This document shows, in pieces, positions 62,735 through 64,000 of a stretch of 64,000 bases of DNA. The position numbers and the translations under genes are program-made. The DNA is from UBA1723 sp045641065 (GTDB taxonomy: Bacteria > Bacteroidota > Bacteroidia > Bacteroidales > Paludibacteraceae). The DNA is taken from contig JAZUGF010000142.1 in the NCBI GenBank assembly GCA_045641065.1, positions 1-64,000 of the forward strand. The letters run 5' to 3'. Position 1 is the first letter of the stretch. Each line of letters opens with the position of its first letter. Below the pieces are notes generated by a model that was not told where the DNA came from, ran no database searches, and was given only the letters and a program-made list of their open reading frames with translations.

Positions 62735-64000
62735 TTATTTGTCATACTTTGAGTATGAATCCCAGAAATCTGGTTCAACAAAGATATAATTACCTACATA
62801 ATCATCTTCGTCCTCATACATTTCATTAGTCTCACAATCAACACCTCCTACATAAACGTAGTTGACATTGTATTTCTTAACAGACTCAGCATCTGCACTA
62901 ACATATAGATAGCCAGCCTTCTTAACGTTAAGATTTCCATCAGACTTAACAACATTTGGTTTCTTTGCTCCACCAACCTTTGTTGTGCTGTTCTGATATA
63001 GTGTAGTAACACCACCATTGATATCAATAGATGCATCAGCCTGAACGCAACGTGAGCTTCCTGCTGTAGACTGACAAATCACAACTACATTTCCAGACTC
63101 AACTGTGAAATTTAGATCTGCCTTGATACCGCAAGTGGCTGTTGTCTCTGTACCTTCTACAATTGTCTGACCCGACATCACAACCAATACATCACCACCA
63201 TCAACCTTAACTGAGTGATCAGTCTTTAGACCTCTTGCACCCTTACCAGATAGTTGAATATCAACCTTACCTCCATTGATTCGGATATCTGCATCATTGT
63301 CCTTCTCTATATCATAAGTACAACGAATACCTCTTGACTCATCAGCACTAGATGATACGGTTAATGATCCGCCATTGATCTCTGCATAACCATTACCAAC
63401 ATCCACACCATCAGCCTTTGTAGTGACTTTAACCTCACCACCCGACTGCAAATAGTAATCGTTAACGTGGATACCATCGGAAGCTGCATCAATTGTGATA
63501 TTTCCATTCTTCACCTCAACATAGTCGCTGCTCTGAATACCGTGTCCTTTAACGCTTGTGATGTCAAGAGAACCGTCACCCTTGAATTCAAACTGACCTT
63601 TTCCTCGCATTGTAGCCTCAACAGTGTCTTCAGGACTGTTTTTCAATGAGTTTTTACCAACTAGACGTACATTAGTATTCTTCTTTGTCAAAACCATGAT
63701 TGGTGGATTAACACCATTACTTGTCAACTCAAGGTTATTGAACTCAAATTCCGATTTATAAGATGAAGAGAAAATGACGTTACCGCTTGAACTCTTTCCA
63801 AAAAACTTATACTTGATTTCTCTTGAAGTATAATTTGAAACGATTTCCACAGAAGCACCGTCTACCTTTACATCAACGCTATCAAAAGGATTTGAAACAG
63901 TCGCTTTATCTCCATCAAAAGAGACTGAGACATAATGATTCAAAACAATGCTGTCAACCTTTGACGAAATGAATTCATCTTTTCCAATTGTGAACTTGCC
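62735..64000 (-). CDS. secreted carbohydrate-binding-domain protein, Cthe_2159-like (partial, N-terminus off the right edge)
   Basis: The frame continues to the right edge (translated text GKFTIGKDEFISSKVDSIV precedes the first in-window TTG at 63943), so the N-terminus is outside. The visible 421 residues are a long parallel beta-helix with turns such as GHGIQSSDYVEVKNGNITID, DGIHVNDYYLQSGGEVKV and ADGVDVGNGYAEINGGSLTV, the pattern of the Cthe_2159 carbohydrate-binding family (binds acidic or cellulosic sugars). It ends EPDFWDSYSKYDK, with no T9SS tail visible. It is probably secreted, from family knowledge. Confidence 0.85.
   Translation of the reverse strand, partial: GKFTIGKDEFISSKVDSIVLNHYVSVSFDGDKATVSNPFDSVDVKVDGASVEIVSNYTSREIKYKFFGKSSSGNVIFSSSYKSEFEFNNLELTSNGVNPPIMVLTKKNTNVRLVGKNSLKNSPEDTVEATMRGKGQFEFKGDGSLDITSVKGHGIQSSDYVEVKNGNITIDAASDGIHVNDYYLQSGGEVKVTTKADGVDVGNGYAEINGGSLTVSSSADESRGIRCTYDIEKDNDADIRINGGKVDIQLSGKGARGLKTDHSVKVDGGDVLVVMSGQTIVEGTETTATCGIKADLNFTVESGNVVVICQSTAGSSRCVQADASIDINGGVTTLYQNSTTKVGGAKKPNVVKSDGNLNVKKAGYLYVSADAESVKKYNVNYVYVGGVDCETNEMYEDEDDYVGNYIFVEPDFWDSYSKYDK

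Noticed and set aside
1..64000. CRISPR array, tRNA or rRNA genes
   Set aside because: No regularly spaced repeats, cloverleaf or rRNA signature was seen. The repeats noted are dispersed or within coding sequence.

Overview
The window looks like a chromosomal segment of a fibre-degrading Bacteroidales bacterium, probably from a gut or rumen. Support comes from type IX secretion (T9SS) C-terminal tails on several enzymes, a TonB-dependent receptor with an HmuY-like lipoprotein, a DUF4954 protein, an LptD-type barrel, BspA-like leucine-rich-repeat proteins, and Bacteroidetes-type promoters (TTTG, about 19-20 nt, TAnnTTTG). Species cannot be named from sequence alone. No rRNA, tRNA, CRISPR array, integrase or transposase was seen.

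Layout. 1-20495 (minus strand) is one apparent operon: a 5335-residue secreted protein (parallel beta-helix, two cell-surface beta-helix modules, a long array of SprB-like repeats, a coiled coil and a T9SS-like tail), then a 569-residue outer-membrane barrel, then a TANFOR-like protein with a zincin motif that runs off the left edge. This is the best candidate for a poorly described system: a giant adhesin made with its own barrel and protease partner. 20496-27374 is an accessory stretch with small and hypothetical genes, two secreted leucine-rich-repeat-like proteins, a large lipoprotein and several structured intergenic repeats. 27375-30354 is a strongly expressed-looking pair (SUMF1-domain protein and WG-repeat protein). 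30614-33654 is an HmuR/HmuY-like haem or iron uptake pair. 33769-36817 pairs a DUF4954 protein with a DegT-type aminotransferase. 36950-38964 is groES-groEL. 39127-51591 is a plant cell-wall cluster: two GH5 endoglucanases and three multidomain xylanases, one of them CE4-GH11-CBM6-GH8. 51685-62487 is mainly housekeeping (DnaJ/TerB-like protein, RibD, LOG protein, GlyA, DUF1294, LptD, RF3, FtsB-like). The right edge holds a partial secreted carbohydrate-binding protein.

How parts work together. The xylanase cluster would attack acetylated arabinoxylan at the surface: CE4 removes acetyl groups, GH11 cuts the chain, CBM6 holds the substrate, GH8 trims oligosaccharides and GH5 cuts beta-glucan. 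T9SS tails anchor or release these enzymes. The same T9SS would export the giant protein.

Non-coding structure is rich. Four related intergenic elements (21107, 26986, 55388, 62521) have about 25-bp terminal inverted repeats; two are flanked by exact 8-bp direct repeats, as expected of a miniature transposable element. Three carry an inner hairpin with a compensatory base change and a conserved CGAG/CGAG internal loop. A second two-hairpin repeat flanks 20941-21730, again with a compensatory change. Short heptamer repeats and GTAGAGACG palindromes recur between genes, the latter doubling as terminators.
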